Shown here in pieces: positions 1-10,564 of a DNA stretch of 64,000 nucleotides; positions within the stretch are counted from its first letter, which is position 1, and every line of letters begins with the position of its first letter. Source of the DNA: Marinobacterium iners. Its GTDB lineage: Bacteria > Pseudomonadota > Gammaproteobacteria > Pseudomonadales > Balneatricaceae. Where the stretch lies: assembly GCF_017310015.1 (NCBI RefSeq), contig NZ_CP022297.1, positions 1-64,000 on the forward strand, read 5' to 3'. Position numbers and translations under genes: made by a program. The notes under the pieces were generated by a model. The model saw only the letters and a program-made list of their open reading frames with translations. It was not told the DNA's origin and did not search any database.

Positions 1-391
1 TGCGGATAGTCTACCAAGGCCCCATTTTGTGGGGTAGAAAATCAACAGCCTGCTAAACGGCTGTCTGGAACAGACGTGGGCCATGGCAACTGTATCCTGT
101 TGGTGATGAAATTGTGTAATTCTGTATATAAGTGCTTTATTTTCTATAAAAACAATAGGATGTTTTGTTCATAACCACATGGCAAAGCTGTTTTTAACCC
201 TTTTTTTGTTCACGCCGCGTCCAGTTTTAGTGCTGGCGTGGGGGTAAATACCGATTTGGCGCATGGTCGGCATTTTTTACACAAAATCGAGTATAACTGT
301 GGATAACCACTGCCTTAGGCGCTAGAATGTTTCTCTTCGAATTTTTGTGATCCCCCGGGACTCTAAGGCCTGAGCGGTTGGGAGTAAACGG
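1..391. other. dnaA upstream region, possible part of oriC
   Basis: There is no gene in the 391 bases before dnaA. The stretch is AT-rich from about 105 to 300 and holds two sequences matching the DnaA-box consensus TTWTNCACA, at 275-283 and 299-307. Small hairpins lie at 22-36 and 63-75. In pseudomonads the origin lies between rpmH and dnaA, so this may be the dnaA-proximal part of oriC with the rest upstream of the window. That function is inferred. I see no clean sigma70 promoter. TTGGTG at 100-105 with TATATA at 125-130 is a weak candidate with a long 19-base spacer. Confidence 0.5.
275..307. promoter_or_regulatory. Pair of DnaA boxes upstream of dnaA
   Basis: TTTTACACA at 275-283 is on the plus strand. 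TGTGGATAA at 299-307 is the reverse complement of the perfect box TTATCCACA. They lie 85-117 bases before the dnaA start. This placement fits DnaA autoregulation or origin binding, both known roles for such boxes. No binding data can be inferred from sequence alone. Confidence 0.65.
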
Positions 392-1996
392 ATGTCGGTA
401 GAGCTTTGGGAACAGTGCCTGAGAAGTCTCCAGCAGGAGTTCCCTGCCCAACAATTCAACACCTGGATCAGGCCCTTGCGGGCTCAGGATGATGCTTCGC
501 AGGAGCTTTTGCTGCTGGCGCCGAACCGTTTCGTGCGTGACTGGGTTGCGGACAAGTTTCTGGCCCGCATTCAGCAGGCGGTTTCGGAAGTCACCGGTGA
601 CATGAGCACCGAGGTGCGTCTGGACGTCTCCGGGCAGAGTGCAGCGATGGCGGCTACACCCCGGCATCGTACCGCCCCGACCCGAAACCGTCGTCAGTCT
701 GCGCAAGCTGCTCAGACTATTCAGCGTGCGCCCTCTCCTCCCGCTGCTCCAGTTGCGTCACAGCACCAGCCCGTTGCGGTTGCTGCGCCTGCCGCAGCGC
801 CCGTGCAGACGACATCTCCGGCTGTTATGGCCGACGATCAGGCAGGCGCTGACGAATGGAGCGATGAGCCCACTCCCCAGATGGGCTTTTTCGATCAGCA
901 GGAACCGGTCGATTCGGGCCTTGTCATGAACTCAATGGGTGGGCGTCGCGTTGAAGTTGAAGGCAGCGTGCGCCATCAGTCCAACCTTAATCCGATGTTC
1001 ACCTTCGAGTCGTTTGTGCAGGGTAAGTCCAACCAGTTGGCCCTGGCGGCTGCACAACAGGTTGCAGACAATCCGGGTGGTTCCTACAACCCGCTGTTTA
1101 TATATGGTGGCGTTGGTTTGGGTAAAACCCACTTGATGCATGCGGTCGGGACCGAAATGCTCAAGCGCAACCCGAATGCGCGTATTGTCTATCTTCACTC
1201 CGAGCGCTTTGTTGCTGACATGGTCAAGGCACTGCAGCTGAACGCAATCAATGACTTCAAGCGGTACTACCGGTCCGTTGATGCCCTGCTGATCGATGAT
1301 ATTCAGTTCTTTGCCGGCAAAGAGCGTTCCCAGGAAGAGTTCTTCCATACCTTCAATGCCCTGCTTGAGGGTGGTCAGCAGATGATTCTGACCAGTGACC
1401 GCTATCCGAAGGAAATTCACGGCGTTGAAGAACGGCTCAAGTCACGCTTCGGCTGGGGACTGACCGTTGCAATCGAACCACCGGAACTTGAGACCCGTGT
1501 GGCCATCCTGATGAAGAAGGCGCAGGAAGCGCGGGTCAATTTGCCTGACGATGCTGCTTTCTTTCTGGCGCAGAAAATTCGCTCCAATGTGCGTGAGCTC
1601 GAAGGTGCTTTGAAACGAGTGATAGCAAATGCTCACTTCACGGGCAGCACCATCAATACTCCCTTTATCAAGGAATCACTCAAAGACCTGCTGGCGTTAC
1701 AGGACAAACAGGTTAGTATTGATAATATTCAGCGGGTTGTGGCCGACTACTACAAGATCAAGGTGGCTGATTTGCTCTCCAAGCGTCGCAGCCGCTCGGT
1801 GGCGCGGCCACGCCAGATGGCGATGAGTTTGGCGAAAGAACTGACCAACCATAGTTTGCCCGAAATCGGTAACGCCTTCGGTGGTCGCGACCACACGACG
1901 GTGTTGCATGCATGTCGTAAAATCAAAGAGTTGCGTGAAACCGATACCGATATTGCCGAAGACTACAAAAATCTGCTGCGTCATCTGACGGCGTAG
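392..1996 (+). CDS. dnaA: Chromosomal replication initiator protein DnaA
   Basis: This is the AAA+ ATPase that binds DnaA boxes, melts the origin and loads the helicase. The 534-residue protein has the family layout. An N-terminal helicase-interaction domain begins MSVELWEQCLRSL. It is followed by a long Pro/Ala/Gln-rich linker (about residues 95-170), a Walker A motif GGVGLGKTH near residue 239, a Walker B motif LLIDDIQFF near 300, and the C-terminal DNA-binding signature GGRDHTTVLHA. The linker makes it somewhat longer than E. coli DnaA (467). The ATG follows a GGAG ribosome-binding site. It is first in dnaA-dnaN-recF-gyrB, and two DnaA boxes upstream suggest autoregulation. Confidence 0.98.
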   Translation: MSVELWEQCLRSLQQEFPAQQFNTWIRPLRAQDDASQELLLLAPNRFVRDWVADKFLARIQQAVSEVTGDMSTEVRLDVSGQSAAMAATPRHRTAPTRNRRQSAQAAQTIQRAPSPPAAPVASQHQPVAVAAPAAAPVQTTSPAVMADDQAGADEWSDEPTPQMGFFDQQEPVDSGLVMNSMGGRRVEVEGSVRHQSNLNPMFTFESFVQGKSNQLALAAAQQVADNPGGSYNPLFIYGGVGLGKTHLMHAVGTEMLKRNPNARIVYLHSERFVADMVKALQLNAINDFKRYYRSVDALLIDDIQFFAGKERSQEEFFHTFNALLEGGQQMILTSDRYPKEIHGVEERLKSRFGWGLTVAIEPPELETRVAILMKKAQEARVNLPDDAAFFLAQKIRSNVRELEGALKRVIANAHFTGSTINTPFIKESLKDLLALQDKQVSIDNIQRVVADYYKIKVADLLSKRRSRSVARPRQMAMSLAKELTNHSLPEIGNAFGGRDHTTVLHACRKIKELRETDTDIAEDYKNLLRHLTA

Positions 1997-2025
1997 TACA
2001 GGATCCTGACAGGGTAGCCAGAATC

Positions 2026-3129
2026 ATGAGACTTGTTATATCCAGAGAAGCGCTCATTAAACCACTGCAGCTGGTGGCGGGAGTTGTGGAACGCCGTCAG
2101 ACGCTGCCGGTATTGTCCAATATTCTGTTGGTGGCCGAAGGCGATCAGCTTTCACTGACCGGCACCGACCTAGAGGTCGAGCTGGTGGGCCGTGTGCAGC
2201 TGGATGAGCCTGCAGAAGCCGGTTCCGTTACCGTGCCGGCACGCAAGCTGATGGATATCTGTAAATCGCTGTCTGATGACGCACGTATCGAGTTCGAGCT
2301 CAGCGGCCAGAAGATGATGATCAAGTCTGGGCGGAGCCGATTCAGCTTGTCGACGCTGCCGGCGCAGGAATTCCCCAACGTTGAAGACAGCCCCGAGACG
2401 TTTGAGCTTAAGCTGCCACAGTCCTCGTTGCGCCGCCTGATCGATCAGACCGGTTTTTCCATGGCGCAGCAGGATGTGCGTTACTACCTCAATGGCATGC
2501 TGCTTGAGGTCAAGGAGGGCGAGCTGCGCAGTGTCGCCACTGATGGCCACCGGCTGGCCACCTCGGTATGTCCGGTTGAGACCGACAGCAGCTCTCAGCA
2601 GCAGATCATTGTGCCGCGCAAGGGTATTTTGGAACTGGCACGCCTGCTTCAAGGCGGAGATGAGAGTGTTCGCCTGGTGATCGGGGCCAACCATATCCGC
2701 GCCAATGTCGGTGATTTTACCTTTACCTCCAAACTGGTTGACGGCAAGTTTCCGGATTATCAGCGTGTCATTCCTCGTAATGGCGACAAGGAACTGCTGG
2801 GAGACCGCCAGGAGTTGCGTCAGGTTTTTAGTCGCATCGCCATTCTGTCGAATGAAAAGTATCGTGGCGTTCGCCTGACTTTGACTGATGGTTACCTGCA
2901 GGTCATGGCCAATAACCCTGAACAGGAAGAAGCGGAAGAAACCGTTGCCGTCGACTATCAGGGTGGTCAGCTTGAGATCGGCTTCAACGTCAACTACTTG
3001 CTTGATGTACTGTCGATCCTTAACTCCGATGTTGTGCGTTTCACTCTGCTGGACTCCAACAGCAGCGCGCTGATTCGCGGCTACGACGAACCCAATGCGC
3101 TCTACGTCGTCATGCCGATGCGCATGTAA
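2026..3129 (+). CDS. dnaN: DNA polymerase III beta subunit (sliding clamp)
   Basis: This is the ring-shaped clamp that tethers DNA polymerase III to DNA. At 367 residues it matches the usual family length (366-367). It begins MRLVISREALIKPLQLVAGV and ends YVVMPMRM, the conserved C-terminal segment of bacterial clamps. The three-fold repeat of clamp folds is expected from the family rather than visible as motifs. It lies 29 bases after dnaA on the same strand. A hairpin follows between it and recF, so some transcription may stop or be processed there. Confidence 0.98.
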   Translation: MRLVISREALIKPLQLVAGVVERRQTLPVLSNILLVAEGDQLSLTGTDLEVELVGRVQLDEPAEAGSVTVPARKLMDICKSLSDDARIEFELSGQKMMIKSGRSRFSLSTLPAQEFPNVEDSPETFELKLPQSSLRRLIDQTGFSMAQQDVRYYLNGMLLEVKEGELRSVATDGHRLATSVCPVETDSSSQQQIIVPRKGILELARLLQGGDESVRLVIGANHIRANVGDFTFTSKLVDGKFPDYQRVIPRNGDKELLGDRQELRQVFSRIAILSNEKYRGVRLTLTDGYLQVMANNPEQEEAEETVAVDYQGGQLEIGFNVNYLLDVLSILNSDVVRFTLLDSNSSALIRGYDEPNALYVVMPMRM

Positions 3130-3137
3130 CCGTTTTC

Positions 3138-3155
3138 GGGGGCCTTTCGGCCCCC
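3138..3155 (+). terminator. GC-rich hairpin between dnaN and recF
   Basis: A seven-pair stem with a four-base loop (GGGGGCC-TTTC-GGCCCCC) sits nine bases after the dnaN stop. No run of T follows, so it is not a classical intrinsic terminator. It may attenuate transcription or protect the dnaN transcript end. That role is inferred. Confidence 0.4.
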
Positions 3156-3170
3156 TGTCTGTATCTCCCG

Positions 3171-4276
3171 ATGCCCCTCAAACAGCTCCGTATCCAGCAC
3201 ATCCGTAACCTGACCAATGTTACTGCAGATCGGCTCAGCCGAATCAATATTCTGTATGGTGATAATGGCAGTGGCAAAACCAGTGTGCTTGAAGCGATTC
3301 ACTTTCTTGGCCTGACCCGTTCCTTTCGCGGCAACCAATTTCGTCATCTGGTGCAGGAGGGAGAGACGCGTGCGCTTGTGTTTGCCCAAACCGATTCGTT
3401 GGGTACCGGACAGGTGAAGCCCCTGGGTGTCGAGCGCAGCCTGGATGCCGACGTGCGTGTGCGTTATGCCGGTGAAAGCCTTGATGCCGCGGCTCTTGCC
3501 GAGCTTCTGCCGATACAAGTGATCAACAGTGATACCTTCGATTTGCTTGATGGCAGTCCGGGTATTCGGCGACAGTTTCTTGATTGGGGTACCTTTCATT
3601 TCGATCCTGCCTTTATCCGCTTGTGGCGTGGTTTCAGGCGTATCCTCAAGCAGCGAAATTCACTGCTGAAGTGTGGTAAAATCGATCCTCGCGTGAGGCA
3701 AACCTGGGATGCTGAATTCGTTCACTATGCAGAGCAGATGACGGTTCTTCGGCAGCTCTATATTGAGCAGCTCAGGCCCGGGTTTGAGCAGGCCCTGAGC
3801 GCACTGTTACAGGGTGTCGAGGTACGCCTGCTGTTTAGTCCCGGCTGGGATCGCAAGCGGGGCCTCGAAGCCCTTCTGACTGAAAATCTTGAGCGCGATC
3901 TGCGTCAGGGCTTTACCTCGTTGGGGCCGCAGCGTGCTGACCTGCGCTTCAAGACAGGCAGTCTGAATGCAGCTGATCGGCTGTCACGCGGACAGAAAAA
4001 ACTGGTGGTCAGTGCGTTTAGGCTGGCCCAAGGTGCGTTGTTTCATCGCCTCAACAACCGTGCCTGTATTTACTTGATCGATGACCTGCCGGCCGAGCTC
4101 GATGAGCGTCACTGCCGGCAGTTCTGCGAATTTTTAGAGGCGAGTGCCAATCAGTGCTTTATCACCTGTGTGGATCCGGACCTGTTGAGTCGGGTCTGGC
4201 AGCCTGAGACTGATGTTGCACTGTTCAGGGTGGAATCCGGTACGTTAACGCACAGGGGTGCGCCAGGAGATCAAAC

Positions 4277-4280
<4 letters not shown>
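3171..4280 (+). CDS. recF: DNA replication and repair protein RecF
   Basis: RecF is an SMC-like ATPase that acts with RecO and RecR to load RecA onto gapped DNA at stalled forks. Its 369 residues fit the family. The Walker A motif GDNGSGKTS is at residues 30-38, the ABC-type signature RLSRGQKK lies in the C-terminal third, and the Walker B motif IYLIDDLPAELD follows. The ATG has no strong Shine-Dalgarno, and expression probably depends on the dnaA-dnaN transcript. Its TGA overlaps the gyrB start (ATGA), which indicates translational coupling. Confidence 0.97.
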
Positions 4281-6697
<2,417 letters not shown>

Positions 6698-6733
6698 TTC
6701 TTCGATTTCGTTTTTATTATGAAACGCTTCAAA

Positions 6734-6757
6734 AGCAGCCATTGGCTGCTTTTTTTG
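6734..6757 (+). terminator. Rho-independent terminator of the dnaA-gyrB operon
   Basis: A perfect seven-pair stem AGCAGCC-ATT-GGCTGCT at 6734-6750 is followed by a run of T. It lies 37 bases after the gyrB stop. The intron RNA begins right at the end of the T-run, so this hairpin is probably the intron's target motif. Confidence 0.9.
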
Positions 6758-7487
6758 TTTGCCCGGCGAAGCCGGCAAACCCGGCCACCTGAAAGAAGGT
6801 GGCGTCACCCTGACTGAGGGGAAGACAATCCGACTGGCAAGGGCGTTGCTGGCCAACGGCAGGGTCTGAAGGAAGCCATAGGACGTTAACGGTACACAAC
6901 GCAAGTGAACCTGCTTCGGCAGTGCAGGTGGGTAAGCGTGCAAAATAGCGCGAAGCCCGATACTCGGTCAGACCTGTGCTGTGCTTGAGGGTGGAATCGT
7001 TAACAGGGAGCCGGTGCAGTAACCGGGGAAGCCTGACACCCTATCCGGTCCGACCGGACGTTGAGGCTCAAGGTAAAAGCCAAGGCCACAGCGGGTGTGA
7101 GGTGGCAGATGAAGCCGTAGTAGTGATGAAGTTCCGGCCTGAGAAGCCTGGCAACAGTGTGGAGGATAAAACCGGAACGACCACTGGCGGAGGTCCAGTG
7201 GGCCGGGCAAGGCCAAAAGCCTTAGCTCGGATGCGAAGGGCGGAAGTCATTAATGAGTATGACGGACAACGCAAGGACGGTGGACGCTGTGTTCACAAGC
7301 TGCCTGACGGGGTGGGGACGTGAGTCGAGGCGCTGCAGGAATGTGGCTGCTTTGGCTTTCACCGAACACGGGAGTAGAACGAGACTGTGGCGGCAGATTG
7401 CCTATGTGCTAGTACCCGGACAGATCGCTCGAAACAGACCAGCAGCCAAACCAACCATCGGAGTCGTCATCACAGAGCTGAGCAGGT

Positions 7488-8768
7488 ATGAGGAAATACT
7501 ACAGTCTTTACGGACAGCTGCTGTCGATGCGGCGTCTGTATCAAGCCTTCAAACACGTCAAACGCAACCGAGGTGCGGCCGGAGTCGATGGGCAGAGCCT
7601 GGCTGCGTTCGAAGCGAAACTGGAGGTGGAGCTGTCATGCCTGTTATCTGAACTGAAGGAAAAGCGCTATCGAGCGCAGCCTGTCAGACGCGTTACCATC
7701 GCCAAGGACGATGGTGGAGAGCGTCAGCTGGGTATTCCAACGGTTCGAGACCGAGTCGTGCAACAAGCGGTGCGCAGCCTGATTGAACCGATCTTTGATC
7801 CGGACTTTCATCCGTCAAGCTACGGGTATCGTCCGGGACGCAGTGGCCATCACGCGATAGGCAAGGCGACGCTGTTTATTCGTCGCTATCGACGTGAGTG
7901 GGTCGTGGATATGGACCTGTCGAAATGCTTCGACACGCTAAATCACGATCTGATCATCCGCCAGTTCCGCCGACGGATTACGGACGGCAGTGTATTGTCA
8001 CTATTGCGTCAGTTCCTTGAGAGCGGGGTAATGGTGGGCCACCAGTTTGAAAAGACGGATCTGGGCAGCCCACAAGGCGGCGTAATCAGTCCCCTGATTG
8101 CGAACGTCTATCTGGAGGCGTTCGACCAGTTCATGAAGGCGCGGGGCCATCGGATCGTCCGCTATGCGGACGACATCCTGATCCTGTGCTGCTCAAAGGC
8201 TGGAGCGGAGAACGCGCTGAAAGTGGCTCAAGGGTATCTGGAAGAGGCATTGAAGCTGACAGTGAATGCCACCAAGACCCATATTGCACACAGCGATGAT
8301 GGGATCAAGTTCCTGGGTGTCGTAATCCATACAGATTACACCCGCATTCAGGACAAGAAGGTGCTGAAACTGAAAGAGAAGTTGAAAGCGCTGACAAAGC
8401 GAAACCGTGGCACAGGACTTGCGGACACAATCCGTGAGTTGAATCCCGTGCTGCGGGGCTTCGCCAACTACTTCCGGGTCGCCCACTGTGCGCGCATACT
8501 GAAACAGGTAATGGGCTGGCTGAGGCGACGTTTACGCTGCCTTCAGCTCAAACAGTGGAAGAAACCGAGCCGGCTGCATCGTCGACTGAAACAGTTGGGC
8601 TATCGTCCGCCGTTCAAGTCGATCAAGATGAATAGCTGGCACAATGCGGCGTCTCCACTGGCCCACCAGTCGATCCCCAACGCTTATCTGCATCAAGAAC
8701 TAGGGTTAATGGACTTGACCCAAGTGAGAACCGGCATCTCTGTCCCCATGCTCGGGGTCAATTACTGA
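7488..8768 (+). CDS. ltrA: Group II intron reverse transcriptase/maturase
   Basis: The 426-residue intron-encoded protein assists splicing and copies the intron into DNA. It has the RT fingers and palm: RGAAGVDGQ near the N-terminus, LGIPTVRDRVVQQA, the SPQGG block at 194-198 and the catalytic YADD at 226-229. The following region (FANYFRVAHCARIL) is the maturase X/thumb domain. No zinc-binding HNH endonuclease motif is present, so mobility probably uses nascent replication strands or single-stranded targets. The ATG at 7488 starts in the intron's domain IV region. The gene appears intact. Confidence 0.93.
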   Translation: MRKYYSLYGQLLSMRRLYQAFKHVKRNRGAAGVDGQSLAAFEAKLEVELSCLLSELKEKRYRAQPVRRVTIAKDDGGERQLGIPTVRDRVVQQAVRSLIEPIFDPDFHPSSYGYRPGRSGHHAIGKATLFIRRYRREWVVDMDLSKCFDTLNHDLIIRQFRRRITDGSVLSLLRQFLESGVMVGHQFEKTDLGSPQGGVISPLIANVYLEAFDQFMKARGHRIVRYADDILILCCSKAGAENALKVAQGYLEEALKLTVNATKTHIAHSDDGIKFLGVVIHTDYTRIQDKKVLKLKEKLKALTKRNRGTGLADTIRELNPVLRGFANYFRVAHCARILKQVMGWLRRRLRCLQLKQWKKPSRLHRRLKQLGYRPPFKSIKMNSWHNAASPLAHQSIPNAYLHQELGLMDLTQVRTGISVPMLGVNY

Positions 8769-8771
8769 CAT

Positions 8772-8842
8772 GAGCCGTATACGAGGCCCGTACGTACGGT
8801 TCTGTGAGAGGGATGAGGCGGCGACGCCTCACCCTACTCGAT
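8772..8842 (+). ncRNA. Group II intron domains V and VI
   Basis: Domain V is the stem GAGCCGTA / TACGGTTC, with the catalytic AGC-type triad near its base (AGC at 8773-8775). The distal stem appears short (ACG/CGT around a five-base loop), giving about 31 nt against the usual 34. It is followed by a stem GATGAGGCG/CGCCTCACC carrying the presumptive branch-point region, ending ACTCGAT. The RNA function is inferred from position and pairing. Confidence 0.65.
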
Positions 8843-9076
8843 GTGACATAAAAACCAAAAAACGCTGAGCTTCCGTTAATCAGTGTGCCCCGATTCAGTT
8901 GCTGTTACTCTAGCTTTGCGATCCTTATCGGATAGATTAAGTTTGAAATCTACGGTGAACGTCTAGATATTCAGCCTAGCTGCTACGCCAACATCATAAT
9001 GTTCATCATCAATGCCCTTCGTATTCGAGCTGGGATAAAACATCATGTGATCTCACGAAATGTGGGGCATTGTTTA

Positions 9077-9092
9077 TGTTTCACGTGAAACA
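9077..9092. promoter_or_regulatory. parS centromere site 1
   Basis: The 16-base palindrome TGTTTCACGTGAAACA is an exact match to the bacterial parS consensus TGTTNCACGTGAAACA bound by ParB (Spo0J). It lies about 2.4 kb after gyrB, within the origin-proximal zone where parS sites cluster. ParA and ParB genes are not in this window. A perfect 16-base consensus match is very unlikely by chance. Confidence 0.93.
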
Positions 9093-10491
9093 TTGGTTTC
9101 GCATCTTAACCGTGGTTTGTTACGGAGATTGGCTCTTGCTATGTGATCTGGTCACTATCTATAGGACTAAAATTGCAGAGTGGTGATGGAGTTCCAAAGC
9201 CTCAACTGTTTCATAGCGCGCTAATCTAACTCTGAAATGCGACACCCTTCTATGCAGCCTGAGGGTATTCTTTGAACACTATTTTGGGGTAATGGTATTG
9301 TGTTCGACGAACTCGCCGCTGTTGTCCGCGTGATTGTATGCGCATGATCGGCTAGAGTATGTGCATATCGATGATCGTACCGCGAACATTTGTAGCCCCT
9401 GTTCGTCAATCCTGCGGCCCACAGGCAAAGGCGGCTGTTGCACTTACGTCAGAGTTCCCAACGCACCGCTACCACGCCTTCCCATAACGGTATCGACCTA
9501 CCGGTTGCTAAAGTGCTCCAACGTGTTCACGATTGCCGGAAGATCACTGATCAAAATTATTCTTCGTCCAGACTCACTCAAATCTAAGGCAGCTTTCGGT
9601 CTGTTTCCATGCTTTAAAAGCACTAGACTCAGACGCTTCCAAGACGGAATGCCGCTTCCTGCTGCAACTCATCCTTGCTCAGAGGTTCATTATGATCAAA
9701 TACGAGACGCAGTCGGGTCGGATATCACATCGCTACCCACTGCAGCGAAGTGGTCCCCCATGCTGAGGAGGTAGGTAATGCCACTTCTGTACCGCGCGCT
9801 TTAACCGTCAGTACGAGCGATTGTTCGGGCTGTGCCAGAGTTACGGGTCATCTTCCATGCACCGAAAGTTCAGGTTTGACGCATCAATGCAGGCAGCGCA
9901 TGGTCGACTTTACCTGGACCGGTTAGACGATGATGGTTGGCGGACTTATCGGTATTGCCAGCTGACACGCTGCAAGTGATACGTAGGGATCACGTGGGCA
10001 CCCCATTCAGCTCTCAGCATCAGAAGCATGTTGTCAATGTCGAACCTGTGCAGAGATTAGTCACTGACCGGCAGGACAGCCTGTGAAAGCTTTAATAACA
10101 CCGATGAAAATCATTGATACTACTACCAAAAGTATTTACTGGCTACTGGATCATTGTTGTGCAGATCTGGGAGCTTCTGTAGTTGTTTCTGCAGCAATAA
10201 TGGCACATCAAAAGGATCTTAACTTAATTCCGTCAAGTAAAATAAATGCATAGCTTTAGGATACAACCTACAACTGGCTGGCGACTGTCTATGTTCTGGT
10301 ACCAGGTATTTGAAATAATGTTGCAGCTCAGCAAGCGCAAACGTTAAGTGGAGTGCGGGTAATATCCGGTCGTCTGTGTGACAGCGCAAAGAAAGATTTG
10401 GCAGGTTTTATAGAGAAGCGAACCATTTGTACATGTTTTGCCAGGCAGCTGCATAAACTCTAATCGGGGCAGTTTAGTTTCGGCGCTTACA

Positions 10492-10507
10492 TGTTCCACG
10501 TGAAACA
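10492..10507. promoter_or_regulatory. parS centromere site 2
   Basis: TGTTCCACGTGAAACA matches the ParB consensus TGTTNCACGTGAAACA, differing from site 1 only at the free fifth position. It lies 1415 bases from site 1, beside the glyS terminator. Two sites this close would form a ParB nucleation zone next to the origin. Confidence 0.92.
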
Positions 10508-10518
10508 TTAAGTGCGAA

Positions 10519-10546
10519 GCAAAAAAAACCCCGCGATGCGGGGTTT
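10519..10546 (-). terminator. Terminator of glyQ-glyS
   Basis: A perfect nine-pair stem AAACCCCGC / GCGGGGTTT with a three-base loop (10526-10546) is followed on the minus strand by a run of T (10521-10528). It begins 19 bases beyond the glyS stop. Confidence 0.9.
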
Positions 10547-10564
10547 CTTGATTATGCCTAAAGT

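Larger units (their letters stand above)
6757..8842 (+). mobile_element. Group II intron with encoded reverse transcriptase, inserted behind the gyrB terminator
   Basis: This is a self-splicing retroelement of about 2.1 kb. The non-coding 730 bases before the ORF carry many paired G/C-rich segments typical of intron RNA domain I. After the RT stop come a domain V-like hairpin (8772-8802) and a domain VI-like stem ending ACCCTACTCGAT at 8842. The RT lacks a C-terminal HNH endonuclease. Endonuclease-minus introns of bacterial class C are known to insert just 3' of terminator hairpins, which matches this location. The 5' end is placed at the end of the terminator T-run by inference, because I do not see the common GTGCG start. 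It may be off by some bases, and the class is uncertain (C, D, E or F). Confidence 0.8.
8843..10515. other. Gene-free segment between intron and glyS, bracketing two parS sites
   Basis: No ORF here has protein-like composition, a good ribosome-binding site and a recognisable sequence. Short frames, such as one of 57 codons with a GTG start at 10084, are unsupported. The segment holds parS sites at 9077-9092 and 10492-10507 and is otherwise unstructured to my eye. It may be decayed accessory DNA, or space kept free around the partition sites. Confidence 0.6.

Noticed and set aside
9334..9774. A 146-codon frame in the gene-free region
   Set aside because: The composition is protein-unlike (scattered Cys, Pro, Ser and Arg), it has no ribosome-binding site, and it contains no recognisable motif.
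10084..10257. A 57-codon GTG-started frame between the parS sites
   Set aside because: It has no Shine-Dalgarno, no recognisable sequence and no neighbouring gene, so chance cannot be excluded.
10275..10310. Similarity of this stretch to an internal intron segment near 7395-7425 (TATGTNCTNGTACCNGG)
   Set aside because: The match covers only about 17 bases with several mismatches, too short to argue for an intron remnant.
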